A DNA stretch of 64,000 nucleotides from NORP181 sp047623555 (GCA_047623555.1 JBLHMP010000009.1:1-64000); one strand, 5' to 3'; counted from the first letter of the stretch, positions 27,876 through 36,953 are shown. Numbers and translations are program-made. The notes: generated by a model from the sequence alone, not told the origin.

Positions 27876-28793
27876 ATGCCAATTAAAATCCCTGCCGATC
27901 TGCCTGCCTATGACGTTCTCATCCGTGAGGGCGTTATGGTCATGTCCGAAGATCAGGCCGCCCGGCAGGACATTCGGCCACTGCGCATTGCGTTGTTGAA
28001 TCTGATGCCGAAAAAGATCCAAACCGAGATTCAGTTTGCCCGGCTTATCGGCGCAACACCTTTGCAGATCGAATTTACCCTGATCCGCATGTCCGAGCAT
28101 CAGGCCAAAAACACCGCCAGCGACCATATGGAGAGCTTTTATCGGCCGTTTTCCGACATTCAGGACGAAAAGTTTGACGGGCTGATCATCACCGGCGCGC
28201 CAATCGAACATCTCGATTTCTCTGCCGTGACCTATTGGGATGAATTGCGCCAGATTTTTGACTGGACGCAGACCAACGTGCAATCGACCTTTGGCGTCTG
28301 CTGGGGTGGCATGGCGATGATTAACCATTTTCATGGCATTAAGAAACACATACTGGAGGCCAAATTATTTGGCTGCTACCGGCATCAGAACCTTGCCCCG
28401 GCATCGCCCTATTTACGTGGGTTTTCAGATGATTGCGTCATACCCGTGTCGCGCTGGACTGAAATGCGCCAACCCGAAATCGACGCGGCAAACAACCTGA
28501 CCACATTGCTGGGTAGTGACGAGGCCGGGCCCTGTCTTGTGCGCGATCCAGACCACCGGGCGTTGTATATTTTTAACCATTTTGAATATGACAGCGATAC
28601 GCTGAAACAGGAATATGACCGCGATATCGCCGAAGGAACGCCGATTAACGTGCCGATGAATTACTATCCCAATGATGATCCGTCGCAAAAACCGCTGAAC
28701 CGCTGGCGCAGCCACGCGCATCTACTTTATGGGAATTGGTTGACCGAAGTGTATGAAAATACGCCGTTTGATCTTAGTGACATTGGCCGCTAA
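27876..28793 (+). CDS. metA: Homoserine O-acyltransferase MetA
   Basis: MetA acylates homoserine as the first committed step of methionine synthesis. The 305 residues fit the family. The catalytic Cys is in FGVCWGGMAM near residue 142, the His in FNHFEYD, and the oxyanion region in LNLMPKKIQTE. Many MetA proteins outside Enterobacteria use acetyl-CoA rather than succinyl-CoA; a key residue would be at the position next to the catalytic motif, and I do not assign the donor. The upstream gap is only about 40 bases, so no SAM-II riboswitch fits there. Confidence 0.95.
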   Translation: MPIKIPADLPAYDVLIREGVMVMSEDQAARQDIRPLRIALLNLMPKKIQTEIQFARLIGATPLQIEFTLIRMSEHQAKNTASDHMESFYRPFSDIQDEKFDGLIITGAPIEHLDFSAVTYWDELRQIFDWTQTNVQSTFGVCWGGMAMINHFHGIKKHILEAKLFGCYRHQNLAPASPYLRGFSDDCVIPVSRWTEMRQPEIDAANNLTTLLGSDEAGPCLVRDPDHRALYIFNHFEYDSDTLKQEYDRDIAEGTPINVPMNYYPNDDPSQKPLNRWRSHAHLLYGNWLTEVYENTPFDLSDIGR

Positions 28794-29736
28794 ATTCCTC
28801 ATATCGCTCTTTGCCGCGCTGGTGGCATTTTCGTCATTTGTCTCTTGGCGCGCGGGCCAAAAAGAGGCCTTGGCCGAGGCAAATTACCCCCCCGAAGGCC
28901 AGTTGCTAAATGTTGACGGTTATCAGGTGCACGCGGTGGTTATGGGCAAAGGCCCGGATGTGGTTTTGATCCACGGGGCCAGCGGCAACACGCGAGACAT
29001 GACATTTTCGCTGGCACCGCGATTGGCAAAAAATTACCGGGTCATTGTGTTTGACAGGCCTGGTTTGGGCTATACGGACCCGATTAGTGACACCGGGGCC
29101 ACAATCATCCAACAGGCTGATTTGCTTGAATCTGCCGCCGTTCAGTTGGGCGCGACCAATCCGATTGTTGTCGGGCACAGCTATGGTGGCTCTGTGGCGC
29201 TGACATGGGCGGTGCATCACCCTGACAATATTTCTGCTCTCGTTCTTGTTGCAGCGGCCTCTAATCCTTGGACCACGTCGATGGAACCCTATTACCAAAT
29301 CATCTCAAGCAGGCTTGGCAGTGCATTAGTCGTGCCTTTGATCACGGCATTTGCGACAGAATCCAATATTGACGATGCCATGGCCGACACTTTCGCACCT
29401 CAGCCAACGTCAAAGGGCTATGGCGAAAATGTCGGTGCTGGGCTGACCCTGCGGCGGGCATCAACGCGGGCAAATGCCTTACAGCGGGCCAATCTATTGG
29501 ACGAAATTATCGCGCTTGAGCCGCATTATGGTGAAATTTCGGTTCCGACCGAGATCGTGCATGGCACCGATGATGACACCGTAAACTTTGAAACAAATGC
29601 CGTAAAAGTATCGCGCCAGATCGACGGTGCGGTGTTAACCCGTCTTGAGGGCGTTGGTCACATGCCACATCACGTGGCCGAGGACCAAGTGATTGCCGCG
29701 ATTGACCGGGCGGCAACCCATGCGGGTTTGCGTTAA
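28753..29736 (+). CDS. Membrane-anchored alpha/beta hydrolase
   Basis: The 327-residue protein has an N-terminal hydrophobic anchor (residues 5-28) and an alpha/beta hydrolase core. The oxyanion region is VVLIHGASGNTRDM, the nucleophile elbow is VVGHSYGGS, and the acid and base are in HGTDDDTV and GVGHMPHH. The reaction is unknown. The ATG at 28753 lies inside metA, giving a 41-base overlap; a GTG at 28777 would shorten it. The anchor suggests a periplasm-facing enzyme. Confidence 0.86.
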   Translation: MKIRRLILVTLAAKFLISLFAALVAFSSFVSWRAGQKEALAEANYPPEGQLLNVDGYQVHAVVMGKGPDVVLIHGASGNTRDMTFSLAPRLAKNYRVIVFDRPGLGYTDPISDTGATIIQQADLLESAAVQLGATNPIVVGHSYGGSVALTWAVHHPDNISALVLVAAASNPWTTSMEPYYQIISSRLGSALVVPLITAFATESNIDDAMADTFAPQPTSKGYGENVGAGLTLRRASTRANALQRANLLDEIIALEPHYGEISVPTEIVHGTDDDTVNFETNAVKVSRQIDGAVLTRLEGVGHMPHHVAEDQVIAAIDRAATHAGLR

Positions 29737-29786
29737 TCGCATTAACATCCCATATTGATTGTAGATACAGGAACAAAGGCCAGTTT

Positions 29787-30656
29787 ATGACCCTCCCATT
29801 TGACGGTGCAATCACCCAGTATTTTGAGAATGGCGCCCCGGACGATGTGCGCCAAGCCATTTTGCGGGCCGACAAGAATGAAATCCTGAATCTGGACCAT
29901 CCGCATGGGGAACTTATGGGGCGCAAAAACTATGAGGCAGAACTAAAGGCGTTGCAGGTCGAACTGGTCAAAATGCAGGCCTGGGTTAAGGACAGCGGCG
30001 CCCGGGTTATGGTCGTTTTAGAAGGACGCGATGCAGCGGGAAAAGGCGGTACAATCAAACGGTTCCGCGAGAACCTTAATCCTCGTGGTGCCCGGGTTGT
30101 GGCGATGCCAAAACCATCGGATGCCGAACGCAGCCAGTGGTATTTTCAGCGCTATATCGACCATCTGCCGTCTGGGGGTGAAATCACGTTTTTCGATCGC
30201 AGTTGGTACAATCGTGGCGTCGTGGAAAAGGTGTTTGGCTTTTGCGACGACACCCAGCGCGAACAGTTTTTTCGTCAGGTGCTGCCGTTTGAAATGACGC
30301 TGGTTGACGATGGAATTCACCTGTTCAAATTCTGGCTGAATGTCGGTCGTGCCGAGCAACTGCGCCGTTTCCTTTCACGTGAAGGTGATCCGTTAAAGCA
30401 ATGGAAGCTAAGCGATATCGACGTCAAAGGATTGTCGAAATGGGATGCGTATTCTAGCGCGATCAAGGAAACCCTGATCCGGGCGCACGCCGATGCCGCG
30501 CCTTGGACGGTGATCCGCTCAGATGACAAACGCCGCGGGCGGCTGGCGGCCATTCGTCATGTTCTGACCGCCTTGGATTACAGCCACAAAGACCCAAAGG
30601 CCCTGGGCCGTATCGACAGCGATATTTGCGGCGGACCGGCGCTGTGGAATGCCTAA
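29787..30656 (+). CDS. ppk2: Polyphosphate kinase 2
   Basis: PPK2 enzymes move phosphate between polyphosphate and nucleotides. The 289-residue single-domain protein has Walker A LEGRDAAGKGGTIKR near residue 75, Walker B ITFFDRSWYNRG near 130 and the lid segment FLSREGDPLKQWKLS. It is a one-domain, class I-sized member; whether it prefers GDP or ADP cannot be read here. Its stop overlaps the TetR gene start by eight bases, suggesting joint expression. Confidence 0.94.
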   Translation: MTLPFDGAITQYFENGAPDDVRQAILRADKNEILNLDHPHGELMGRKNYEAELKALQVELVKMQAWVKDSGARVMVVLEGRDAAGKGGTIKRFRENLNPRGARVVAMPKPSDAERSQWYFQRYIDHLPSGGEITFFDRSWYNRGVVEKVFGFCDDTQREQFFRQVLPFEMTLVDDGIHLFKFWLNVGRAEQLRRFLSREGDPLKQWKLSDIDVKGLSKWDAYSSAIKETLIRAHADAAPWTVIRSDDKRRGRLAAIRHVLTALDYSHKDPKALGRIDSDICGGPALWNA

Positions 30657-31269
30657 AAAACGGGGCTATCATCACGGTAATTTACGTCAGGCATTAATTG
30701 ACGCGGCTCTTGAGCTGATCGAGGCGCGTGGGCCGACCGGATTCACCCTGTCAGAGGCCGCTAAACAGGCCGGCGTTACCCCAGCCGCTGTATATCGGCA
30801 TTTCCAGGGTCGCGAGGACCTGATTGCCGAGGGCGCGCGCCAAGGCTACGAGATGTTCGCCGACCTGATGCAATACGCCTATGACAAGGGCCAGCCGTCT
30901 GCATTGGCCGCATTTGAGGCAACCGGGCGCGCCTATCTGGCCTTTGCGCGCAAACACCCCGGCCATTATATCGCAATGTTTGAAAGCGGGATTTCGGTGA
31001 ACAGAACCCCGGAGCTGGCCGCCGCTGCCGCCCGCGCGCGTGGTATTCTGGAAATTGCAGCGGCCGAATTGTCCGAGCATATTCCACCGGAAAAGCGCCC
31101 CCCGGCGTCGATGTTCAGCGCCCACATCTGGGCAATGAGCCACGGGGTTGTCGAACTTTACGCCCGTGCCACGCCCGGAACACAGTCACCGTTCACGCCC
31201 GAGGATCTGCTGGAAAGCGGTATTGGGATTTATCTGCGTGGACTTGGATTGATTGATCCTGACAGTTGA
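30649..31269 (+). CDS. TetR/AcrR family transcriptional regulator
   Basis: The 206-residue protein has an N-terminal TetR helix-turn-helix (FTLSEAAKQAGVTPAAVYRHF, here residues about 31-51) preceded by a basic arm (MPKKRGYHHGNLR). The C-terminal half fits the WHG-type ligand domain (IWAMSHGVVELYA). The ATG lies inside the end of ppk2. Its ligand and target are unknown, and ppk2 itself is a candidate. It runs toward the rpsI terminator. Confidence 0.9.
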   Translation: MPKKRGYHHGNLRQALIDAALELIEARGPTGFTLSEAAKQAGVTPAAVYRHFQGREDLIAEGARQGYEMFADLMQYAYDKGQPSALAAFEATGRAYLAFARKHPGHYIAMFESGISVNRTPELAAAAARARGILEIAAAELSEHIPPEKRPPASMFSAHIWAMSHGVVELYARATPGTQSPFTPEDLLESGIGIYLRGLGLIDPDS

Positions 31270-31302
31270 ATTTTACCTGTTAATCCATTGATATAAAACG
31301 AA

Positions 31303-31329
31303 AAAGGCCGCGCAATTTGCACGGCCTTT
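31303..31329 (-). terminator. Intrinsic terminator of the rplM-rpsI operon
   Basis: Read on the minus strand, AAAGGCCG and CGGCCTTT form a perfect eight-base stem with an 11-base loop, followed by TTCGTTTTA. It lies about 20 bases after the rpsI stop. The plus-strand TetR gene ends 34 bases away, so the hairpin may also serve it. Confidence 0.75.
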
Positions 31330-31350
31330 CGCATTTTTGGTAGGTAGAAC

Positions 31351-31851
31351 TTAGCGCTTGGAGAACTGGAAGCTCTTACGCGCTTTGGCCCTACCATATT
31401 TCTTACGCTCAACAACGCGGCTGTCGCGGGTCAGGAAGCCAGCGGCTTTCAACGCGCCACGCAGGGTGGGATCATAAAGCTGCAAAGCTTTGGAAATACC
31501 GTGCTTAACCGCACCGGCCTGACCGGAAAGACCGCCACCTTTGACTGTCGCCATGACGTCAAACTGGTCTTCGGTGCCGGAAATGGTAAACGGCTGACGC
31601 AGGATCATCTGCAGAACAGGGCGTGCGAAATAGTCGTTGATCGCTTTGCCGTTCACAATGACCTTACCGGAACCCGGTTTGATCCAGACACGGGCAACCG
31701 CGTCCTTACGTTTGCCAGTGGCATAGGCACGACCCAGAGCGTCACGAACAGGCTCGCGCAGAATTGCCGCTTCGACAACAACAGCAGCAGCCAGATCAAT
31801 GCCGTCTGCAACAATGTCCAGCTCGGCGAGTGTTTTGATTTCTTCAACCAT
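31351..31851 (-). CDS. rpsI: 30S ribosomal protein S9
   Basis: S9 contacts the P-site tRNA with its C-terminal tail. The 166-residue product has the family segments GRAYATGKRKDAVARVW, GLSGQAGAVKHGISKAL and the basic tail ending KKYGRAKARKSFQFSKR. It has the N-terminal extension of about 35 residues seen in alphaproteobacteria. It follows rplM by four bases, the usual order. Confidence 0.98.
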   Translation of the reverse strand: MVEEIKTLAELDIVADGIDLAAAVVVEAAILREPVRDALGRAYATGKRKDAVARVWIKPGSGKVIVNGKAINDYFARPVLQMILRQPFTISGTEDQFDVMATVKGGGLSGQAGAVKHGISKALQLYDPTLRGALKAAGFLTRDSRVVERKKYGRAKARKSFQFSKR

Positions 31852-31855
31852 CGAA

Positions 31856-32314
31856 TCAGCTCCGCGTGTTTTTCTTGTTCATGGCTTTAACGTCCAGAAC
31901 TTCGGGGCTTTGCGCCTCATGTGGGTGATCAACGCCTGCATATACGCGCAGGTTGGTCATGATTTGACGGCTCAGACGGTTGCCCGGCAGCATGCGTTTG
32001 ACCGCAAGGGTCACAATACGCTCGGGGTGTTTGCCATCGAGGATCTGCTGTTTGGTACGCTCTTTAATGCCGCCCGGATAACCCGTGTGCCAGTAAAAGT
32101 TTTCTTCGCGTTTTTTACCAGTCAGCTGGATTTTATCCGCGTTGATGATGATCACATTGTCGCCCGTATCCATATGCGGAGTAAAGGTCGGCTTGTGCTT
32201 GCCGCGCAGACGCATGGCTACGATCGACGCAAGACGGCCCAGAATAACGCCTTCGGCGTCAATCAGGATCCATTTCTTGTCGATGTCTGCTGGTGTCGCA
32301 GAAAAAGTTTTCAT
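31856..32314 (-). CDS. rplM: 50S ribosomal protein L13
   Basis: L13 is an early-assembly protein of the large subunit. The 152 residues include WILIDAEGVILGRLAS, the DNVIIINADKIQLTGKK strand and the HTGYPGGIKERT and KRMLPGNRLSRQ signatures. An AGGAAACTCC ribosome site precedes the ATG. A good promoter stands about 70 bases upstream. Confidence 0.98.
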   Translation of the reverse strand: MKTFSATPADIDKKWILIDAEGVILGRLASIVAMRLRGKHKPTFTPHMDTGDNVIIINADKIQLTGKKREENFYWHTGYPGGIKERTKQQILDGKHPERIVTLAVKRMLPGNRLSRQIMTNLRVYAGVDHPHEAQSPEVLDVKAMNKKNTRS

Positions 32315-32380
32315 GGCAGGAGTTTCCTGTTGTACGTGAAAGACAGCCGCAAAATACGACTGCCCGAATTCAATAGAAGC

Positions 32381-32409
32381 GGTTTATGGGGTTCGCGTTG
32401 CGCAGTCAA
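32381..32409 (-). promoter_or_regulatory. Predicted promoter of rplM-rpsI
   Basis: On the minus strand TTGACT (32404-32409) and TAAACC (32381-32386) are separated by 17 bases, close to the housekeeping consensus with a strong -35. It leaves a leader of about 60 bases before rplM. No regulatory stem is obvious in that leader. Confidence 0.6.
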
Positions 32410-32479
32410 GCGTCACAACATCGATATAATCGTTCCAAATCATGTAGTTACAAAATAGGTATCATAATACCCCACAATT

Positions 32480-32902
32480 CTACGCCTCTGGTGGAATGGA
32501 ATAGGTCATCGTCGCCCGTGCTACCGGTTTGTCCAAACCTTCGGAATACAGCAACACATCGCCTACCGCCAATGCACGGCCCAGTTTTAACAACTGACCT
32601 TTGGCGATCAAATCCGCATGGGCCACCGGTTTGCGCATGAAATCCAACGAACAACTGGTGGTCACCGACATTGCCAGGGGCCCAATCATACCCAGGATCA
32701 TCGCATAGACCGTCACATCGGCCAGCGCGAACATTGACGGCCCCGACACCGTGCCACCGGGGCGCAAATGCCGATCACCTATGTTCATCCGCATGGTAAC
32801 AGTGTTTTCGCCCAGCTCTTGGATGGTGAATTCACCTTTGATCTGTGGAAACAGTTCATCAAACAGCACCGAGATCTCTTGTTTGGTCATTTTCAACGAC
32901 AT
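32480..32902 (-). CDS. PaaI-type hotdog thioesterase
   Basis: The 140-residue protein has a single hotdog fold of the PaaI thioesterase type. The signature RPGGTVSGPSMFALADV covers the central helix. TSCSLDFMRKP is the strand that follows. I chose the ATG at 32902 because AAGGAAA stands five bases before it. The longer frame to 33001 would run into the divergent hydratase gene. Substrate is an acyl-CoA of unknown kind. Confidence 0.87.
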   Translation of the reverse strand: MSLKMTKQEISVLFDELFPQIKGEFTIQELGENTVTMRMNIGDRHLRPGGTVSGPSMFALADVTVYAMILGMIGPLAMSVTTSCSLDFMRKPVAHADLIAKGQLLKLGRALAVGDVLLYSEGLDKPVARATMTYSIPPEA

Positions 32903-32959
32903 GCTTTTCCTTCCCATCATCTCGCCATAGAGTTGGGCAAAATATGGGAAGAGAGCAAG

Positions 32960-33745
32960 ATGGCAATTCTGGAACGTAACGACACAGGGGCCGTGGCCCA
33001 TCTGACACTGAACATGCCCGAACGCCTGAATGCGCTGTCAGACGAAATGCTGGCGGCACTTCAGGGCGAAATTGATGCGTTGCACGCTGACAGCTCTATT
33101 CGCGTGGTTATACTGTCTGGCATGGGCAAGGCGTTTTGCGCCGGGCATGACCTGAAACAGATGACCGCCGGTCGACAGGTAGAAGATGGCGGCAAGGCCT
33201 ATTTCAAAGACCTGTTTGATCGCTGCACCCAGGTGATGATGGGTCTGCAATCCCTGCCCCAGCCGGTGATTGCCCAGGTGCATGGCATCGCCACCGCCGC
33301 CGGGTGCCAGTTGGTCGCGTCCTGCGATTTGGCCATTGCCGCGCAGGGCACCAAATTTGGCGTCAACGGCGTTAATATTGGCCTGTTCTGCTCTACCCCA
33401 ATGGTCGCCCTGTCGCGAAATATTCCACGCAAACAGGCGTTTGAAATGCTGACCACTGGCCGGTTTATCGACGCGGACGCCGCCGAAGCATTGGGCCTGA
33501 TCAACCGTTCGGTCCCTACCGAGCAATTGGAGAACGAGGTTAACGCGCTGGCCGAAACCATTTGTGACAAACTGGGTGTCGCCGTAAAAATCGGCAAAAA
33601 GGCGTTTTATGAACAAATCCAGATGCCGCTCGATCAGGCCTATGCCTATACCGGTGACGTGATGGTTGAAAATATGCTGCACCGCGACACCACCGAAGGC
33701 ATCGCCGCATTCCTTGAGAAACGCCCACCAAACTGGACGCAATAA
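32960..33745 (+). CDS. Enoyl-CoA hydratase/isomerase family protein
   Basis: The 261-residue protein is a crotonase-fold enzyme. The acyl-CoA oxyanion segment is KAFCAGHDLKQM near residue 60, and the second loop is VHGIATAAGCQLVASCDLAIA. It may be a hydratase, isomerase or related CoA enzyme; the usual glutamate pair is not clearly placed, since the second glutamate position reads GVNGVNIGLFCS. Start at 32960 follows an AAGAGAGCAAG ribosome site. It is divergent from the thioesterase with a 57-base gap. Confidence 0.9.
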   Translation: MAILERNDTGAVAHLTLNMPERLNALSDEMLAALQGEIDALHADSSIRVVILSGMGKAFCAGHDLKQMTAGRQVEDGGKAYFKDLFDRCTQVMMGLQSLPQPVIAQVHGIATAAGCQLVASCDLAIAAQGTKFGVNGVNIGLFCSTPMVALSRNIPRKQAFEMLTTGRFIDADAAEALGLINRSVPTEQLENEVNALAETICDKLGVAVKIGKKAFYEQIQMPLDQAYAYTGDVMVENMLHRDTTEGIAAFLEKRPPNWTQ

Positions 33746-33867
33746 GAACAAAAAAAGACGATACATTGGGTCGATTGTTTCCAAATGAAACTCAAATGTT
33801 TCCAAAATAAACCTTCCAAAAAAAACCAAGCTGGGGCATAGCTAAGGCAGGGTTAACGCCCAGACAC

Positions 33868-33949
33868 TTTTTGGGGTCGTCGTTGGCGGAAGGTCCCTCC
33901 AAACCGGCCTCTCTCCGGTTCGACATTCCCGCAGCGGCGACCCCAAAAA
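33868..33949. ncRNA. Strong 82-base hairpin, candidate structured RNA
   Basis: TTTTTGGGGTCGTCG (33868-33882) can pair along its full 15 bases with CGGCGACCCCAAAAA (33935-33949), with one G-U pair in RNA. Inside it AACCGG (33902-33907) and CCGGTT (33915-33920) form a second perfect stem with loop CCTCTCT. Additional pairing continues the outer stem inward (GCGG with CCGC). The element lies between an enoyl-CoA hydratase gene and trmFO, both on the plus strand. It resembles no RNA family I know. Transcription, strand and function are not shown by the sequence. Confidence 0.45.
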
Positions 33950-34018
33950 TCTCTCTAATTTGATTTAACATTGCCGCAACGTGTTGCGCTGTGCTTTGGG
34001 CTGTCTTACATGCGGGTC

Positions 34019-35374
34019 ATGGCAAAAACACTTCATATCGTGGGCGGCGGCATGGCCGGGTCCGAGGCCGCATGGCAGGCTGCACATCTGGGCATTGACG
34101 TGGTGATCCACGAAATGCGCCCCAACGTCGAAACATTCGCCCATAAAACCGGCAATCTGGGCGAAATGGTTTGTTCCAATTCGTTCCGGTCCGATGACGA
34201 TGAACAAAACGCCGTTGGCCTGTTGCATTGGGAAATGCGCGCAGGCGGTGGATTGATCATGTCGACCGCCGACCAACACCGATTGCCTGCGGGCAGTGCG
34301 TTGGCCGTTGACCGCGAGCCCTTTGCCGAAACAGTCACCGCCAGAGTGAACAGCCATCCCAATATTTCCGTGTCTTATGAAGAGATTACCGAACTCCCCG
34401 ATACTGGCCACTGGATTTTCGCCACCGGCCCGCTGACGTCCTCAGCCCTGGGCGCCGCCATCGCCGCCGAAACCGGCGCAGATGCCTTGGCGTTTTTTGA
34501 TGCCATCGCGCCAATCCTGTATTTCGACAGCATCGACATGTCCCGCGCATGGATGCAGTCACGTTATGACAAAGGCGAAACCGAAGAAGAGCGCACCGCC
34601 TATCTGAACTGCCCAATGGACCGCGACCAATACGAGGCATTTATTGACGCCCTGTTGGCCGCTGACAAAACCGAATTCCACGAGGGCGAAACCGCGGGCT
34701 ATTTCGATGGTTGCCTGCCAATCGAAGTCATGGCCGAACGTGGCCGCGAAACCCTGCGCTTTGGTCCGATGAAACCGGTTGGCCTGACCAATCCGCATCA
34801 GCCCGAGGTTAAGGCCTATGCCGTGGTGCAATTGCGCCGCGATAACGCATTAGGAACGTTGTATAACATCGTGGGATTCCAAACAAAAATGAAATACGGC
34901 GCGCAGGCTGACGTGCTGCGTATGATCCCCGGACTGCAAGACGCCCGCTTTGCCCGATTGGGCGGCATTCACCGCAATACTTTTCTGAATTCACCAGTCC
35001 TGCTGGATGATCAGATGCGGCTAAAGTCACATCCAAACGTGCGGTTCGCCGGCCAGATCACCGGCGTCGAAGGCTATGTTGAAAGTGCCGCAATGGGTCT
35101 GCTCGCCGGGCGTATGGCTGCCGGTGAAATCCTTGGCCAAACAGTAGATATCCCACCCAACACCACCGCCACTGGCGCGCTTGTCACCCATATCACCGGT
35201 GGAGCGGCCGCCAAAACCTTCCAACCGATGAACGTCAATTTTGGCCTATTTCCCCCGGTTGAAGGTCTAAAAATTGGCCGTCGCGGCCGCAAAGACCGAT
35301 ACAAAGCCTATACCGATCGCGCCAAAATCGACTGGACCAACTGGCTGTCACAAACGGCACTGGACGCGGGATAA
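34019..35374 (+). CDS. trmFO: tRNA m5U54 methyltransferase TrmFO (folate/FAD-dependent)
   Basis: TrmFO methylates U54 in the tRNA T-loop using methylenetetrahydrofolate and FADH2. The FAD-binding motif LHIVGGGMAGSEAAWQ is at the N-terminus, and NLGEMVCSNSFRSD carries a catalytic-type Cys. A further family segment is FQTKMKYGAQADVLRMIPGL (near residue 290). The protein ends NWLSQTALDAG. I favour the ATG at 34019, the family start; upstream codons add only a weak extension. Length is 451 residues. Confidence 0.95.
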   Translation: MAKTLHIVGGGMAGSEAAWQAAHLGIDVVIHEMRPNVETFAHKTGNLGEMVCSNSFRSDDDEQNAVGLLHWEMRAGGGLIMSTADQHRLPAGSALAVDREPFAETVTARVNSHPNISVSYEEITELPDTGHWIFATGPLTSSALGAAIAAETGADALAFFDAIAPILYFDSIDMSRAWMQSRYDKGETEEERTAYLNCPMDRDQYEAFIDALLAADKTEFHEGETAGYFDGCLPIEVMAERGRETLRFGPMKPVGLTNPHQPEVKAYAVVQLRRDNALGTLYNIVGFQTKMKYGAQADVLRMIPGLQDARFARLGGIHRNTFLNSPVLLDDQMRLKSHPNVRFAGQITGVEGYVESAAMGLLAGRMAAGEILGQTVDIPPNTTATGALVTHITGGAAAKTFQPMNVNFGLFPPVEGLKIGRRGRKDRYKAYTDRAKIDWTNWLSQTALDAG

Positions 35375-35396
35375 GCCCCGCGATTAGGCTGTGGTT

Positions 35397-36008
35397 ATGA
35401 ATGGATTTCTAAACCAAGCCTACGGCGCACGCGACGCCGCCAGCACCCGGCAACTTTATGACAACTGGGCAACAAGTTACGAGGCCGAAGTTGGTGATAA
35501 CGGCTATGCCACGCCGGGGCGCTGCGCTGCTGCACTGGCCGCCAACATGTCCGACCTAAACGCGACGATCCTTGATTTCGGCTGTGGTACCGGATTGTCC
35601 GGGCTGGCCCTGCGGCTGGCCGGGTTCAGCCGCATCGACGGGCTCGACCTATCCGCAGACATGCTCGCCGTGGCCAAGGGCAAAAACCTTTACCGTACAT
35701 TGCACCAGATCGAGGCCGGAGGCGCGTTACCACACAGCCAGGGCGATTATGCCGCCATCGCAGCCATCGGTGTTATCGGTGCCGGTGCCGCGCCCATTTC
35801 GATGTTTGACACGCTGATGGACGGCCTCGCCGCCGGTGGCCGTTTTGTGTTCTCATTCAACGATCACGCACTAAAGGACCCGATAAACGAGGCCAAAATG
35901 CAGGATTGGATCGACACAGATCGCGCCATATTGCTGTTCAAAGAATACGGTGATCACCTGCCTGGAATTGACCTTAACTCCAACGTATATGTTGTTGAAA
36001 AATTGTGA
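35397..36008 (+). CDS. SAM-dependent methyltransferase
   Basis: The 203-residue protein is a class I methyltransferase. Motif I is ILDFGCGTGLSGLALR near residue 60, and the motif II acidic residue is in IDGLDLSADML. The substrate is unknown. The N-terminal YDNWATSYEAEV segment resembles the williams-beuren-type small-molecule methyltransferases. A GTG two codons upstream is an alternative start. It overlaps gluQ by four bases. Confidence 0.86.
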   Translation: MNGFLNQAYGARDAASTRQLYDNWATSYEAEVGDNGYATPGRCAAALAANMSDLNATILDFGCGTGLSGLALRLAGFSRIDGLDLSADMLAVAKGKNLYRTLHQIEAGGALPHSQGDYAAIAAIGVIGAGAAPISMFDTLMDGLAAGGRFVFSFNDHALKDPINEAKMQDWIDTDRAILLFKEYGDHLPGIDLNSNVYVVEKL

Positions 36009-36847
36009 TATTTACCACACGGTTCGCCCCATCCCCAACTGGTCCATTACATCTGGGCCACGCCTATTCCGCCCTGCTCGCCTATGACATGGCGCGGGCC
36101 GCAGATGGCCGCTTCCTTGTGCGTATTGAGGACACGGATATTAGCCGCGCTCGCCCCAAATGGGAGGCACAAATCTACGATGACCTGATCTGGCTTGGCC
36201 TGCAATGGGAACAACCCGTACTACGCCAATCCGAACATCTTGAGCATTATAACAGCGAGCTCATGCACCTCGCCGCAATGGGGCTGATCTATCCCTGCAG
36301 CTGCAAACGCAACGATATCCGCGCCGCCATGTCGGCCCCTCAAGAAGGGGTTCCGGCGCTCACAGTCTATCCCGGTACCTGCCGTCATCGCGACATGAAC
36401 AGCCGACAACCCGGCGATGCGCTGCGCCTGAACATGGCCCGTGCCCTGAAACATATCACGGGTCAGCAGATGGAATTCCACGAAACCGGCCCCGCACACG
36501 CCGGAACCCACAAAATTTCGCAGCAGGATCTGCAACACTCAATCGGCGACGCCGTCCTTGGCCGTAAGGAAATTGAAACCGTATCCTACATGCTCGCCGC
36601 AGTTGTTGATGACGCCAAACAGAACATCACAACCATCATCCGCGGCGAAGACTTGTTTGACACTACCGCCCTACAGGTGCTGCTGCAAACCCTGTTAACC
36701 CTGCCGACCCCACTCTACCATCACCACCGCCTGATCCGTGACGACACCGGCAAACGCCTCGCCAAACGTGACGACGCCCGCGCCATCACCAAATACCGCG
36801 CCGACGGCCTCACGCCAAACGACATCCGCTCTCAATTGGGCCTCTGA
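36005..36847 (+). CDS. gluQ: Glutamyl-Q tRNA(Asp) synthetase
   Basis: GluQRS is a shortened glutamyl-tRNA synthetase that puts glutamate on the queuosine base of tRNA(Asp). The catalytic signatures are the HIGH-type LHLGHAYSA and the KMSKS-type GKRLAKRD. The zinc site has CSC, then YPGTC. The anticodon-binding domain is absent, which separates it from GltX. The start is a GTG overlapping the methyltransferase gene by four bases. Length is 280 residues. Confidence 0.95.
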   Translation: MIFTTRFAPSPTGPLHLGHAYSALLAYDMARAADGRFLVRIEDTDISRARPKWEAQIYDDLIWLGLQWEQPVLRQSEHLEHYNSELMHLAAMGLIYPCSCKRNDIRAAMSAPQEGVPALTVYPGTCRHRDMNSRQPGDALRLNMARALKHITGQQMEFHETGPAHAGTHKISQQDLQHSIGDAVLGRKEIETVSYMLAAVVDDAKQNITTIIRGEDLFDTTALQVLLQTLLTLPTPLYHHHRLIRDDTGKRLAKRDDARAITKYRADGLTPNDIRSQLGL

Positions 36848-36876
36848 CCGCTAATTTCTTCTCGTCATAAATACCT

Positions 36877-36953
36877 GCGCCGCAGGCCCTAACTATTTGC
36901 ACCGCAGGCCCTAACTATTTGCACCGCAGGCCCTAACTATTTGCGCCGCAGGC
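36877..36953. repeat. 22-base tandem repeat, three and a half copies
   Basis: Three consecutive copies of a 22-base unit (about GCACCGCAGGCCCTAACTAT plus TT) occupy 36877-36898, 36899-36920 and 36921-36942, followed by an 11-base partial copy to 36953. Copies two and three are identical and copy one differs at one base. The unit has the palindromic core of CCTGCGCCGCAGG at the first junction. It fills the gap between convergent gluQ and hisI. Confidence 0.9.

Noticed and set aside
33915..33935. GGTTCGA in the hairpin read as a tRNA T-loop
   Set aside because: No acceptor, D or anticodon stem can be built around it and no CCA end fits.
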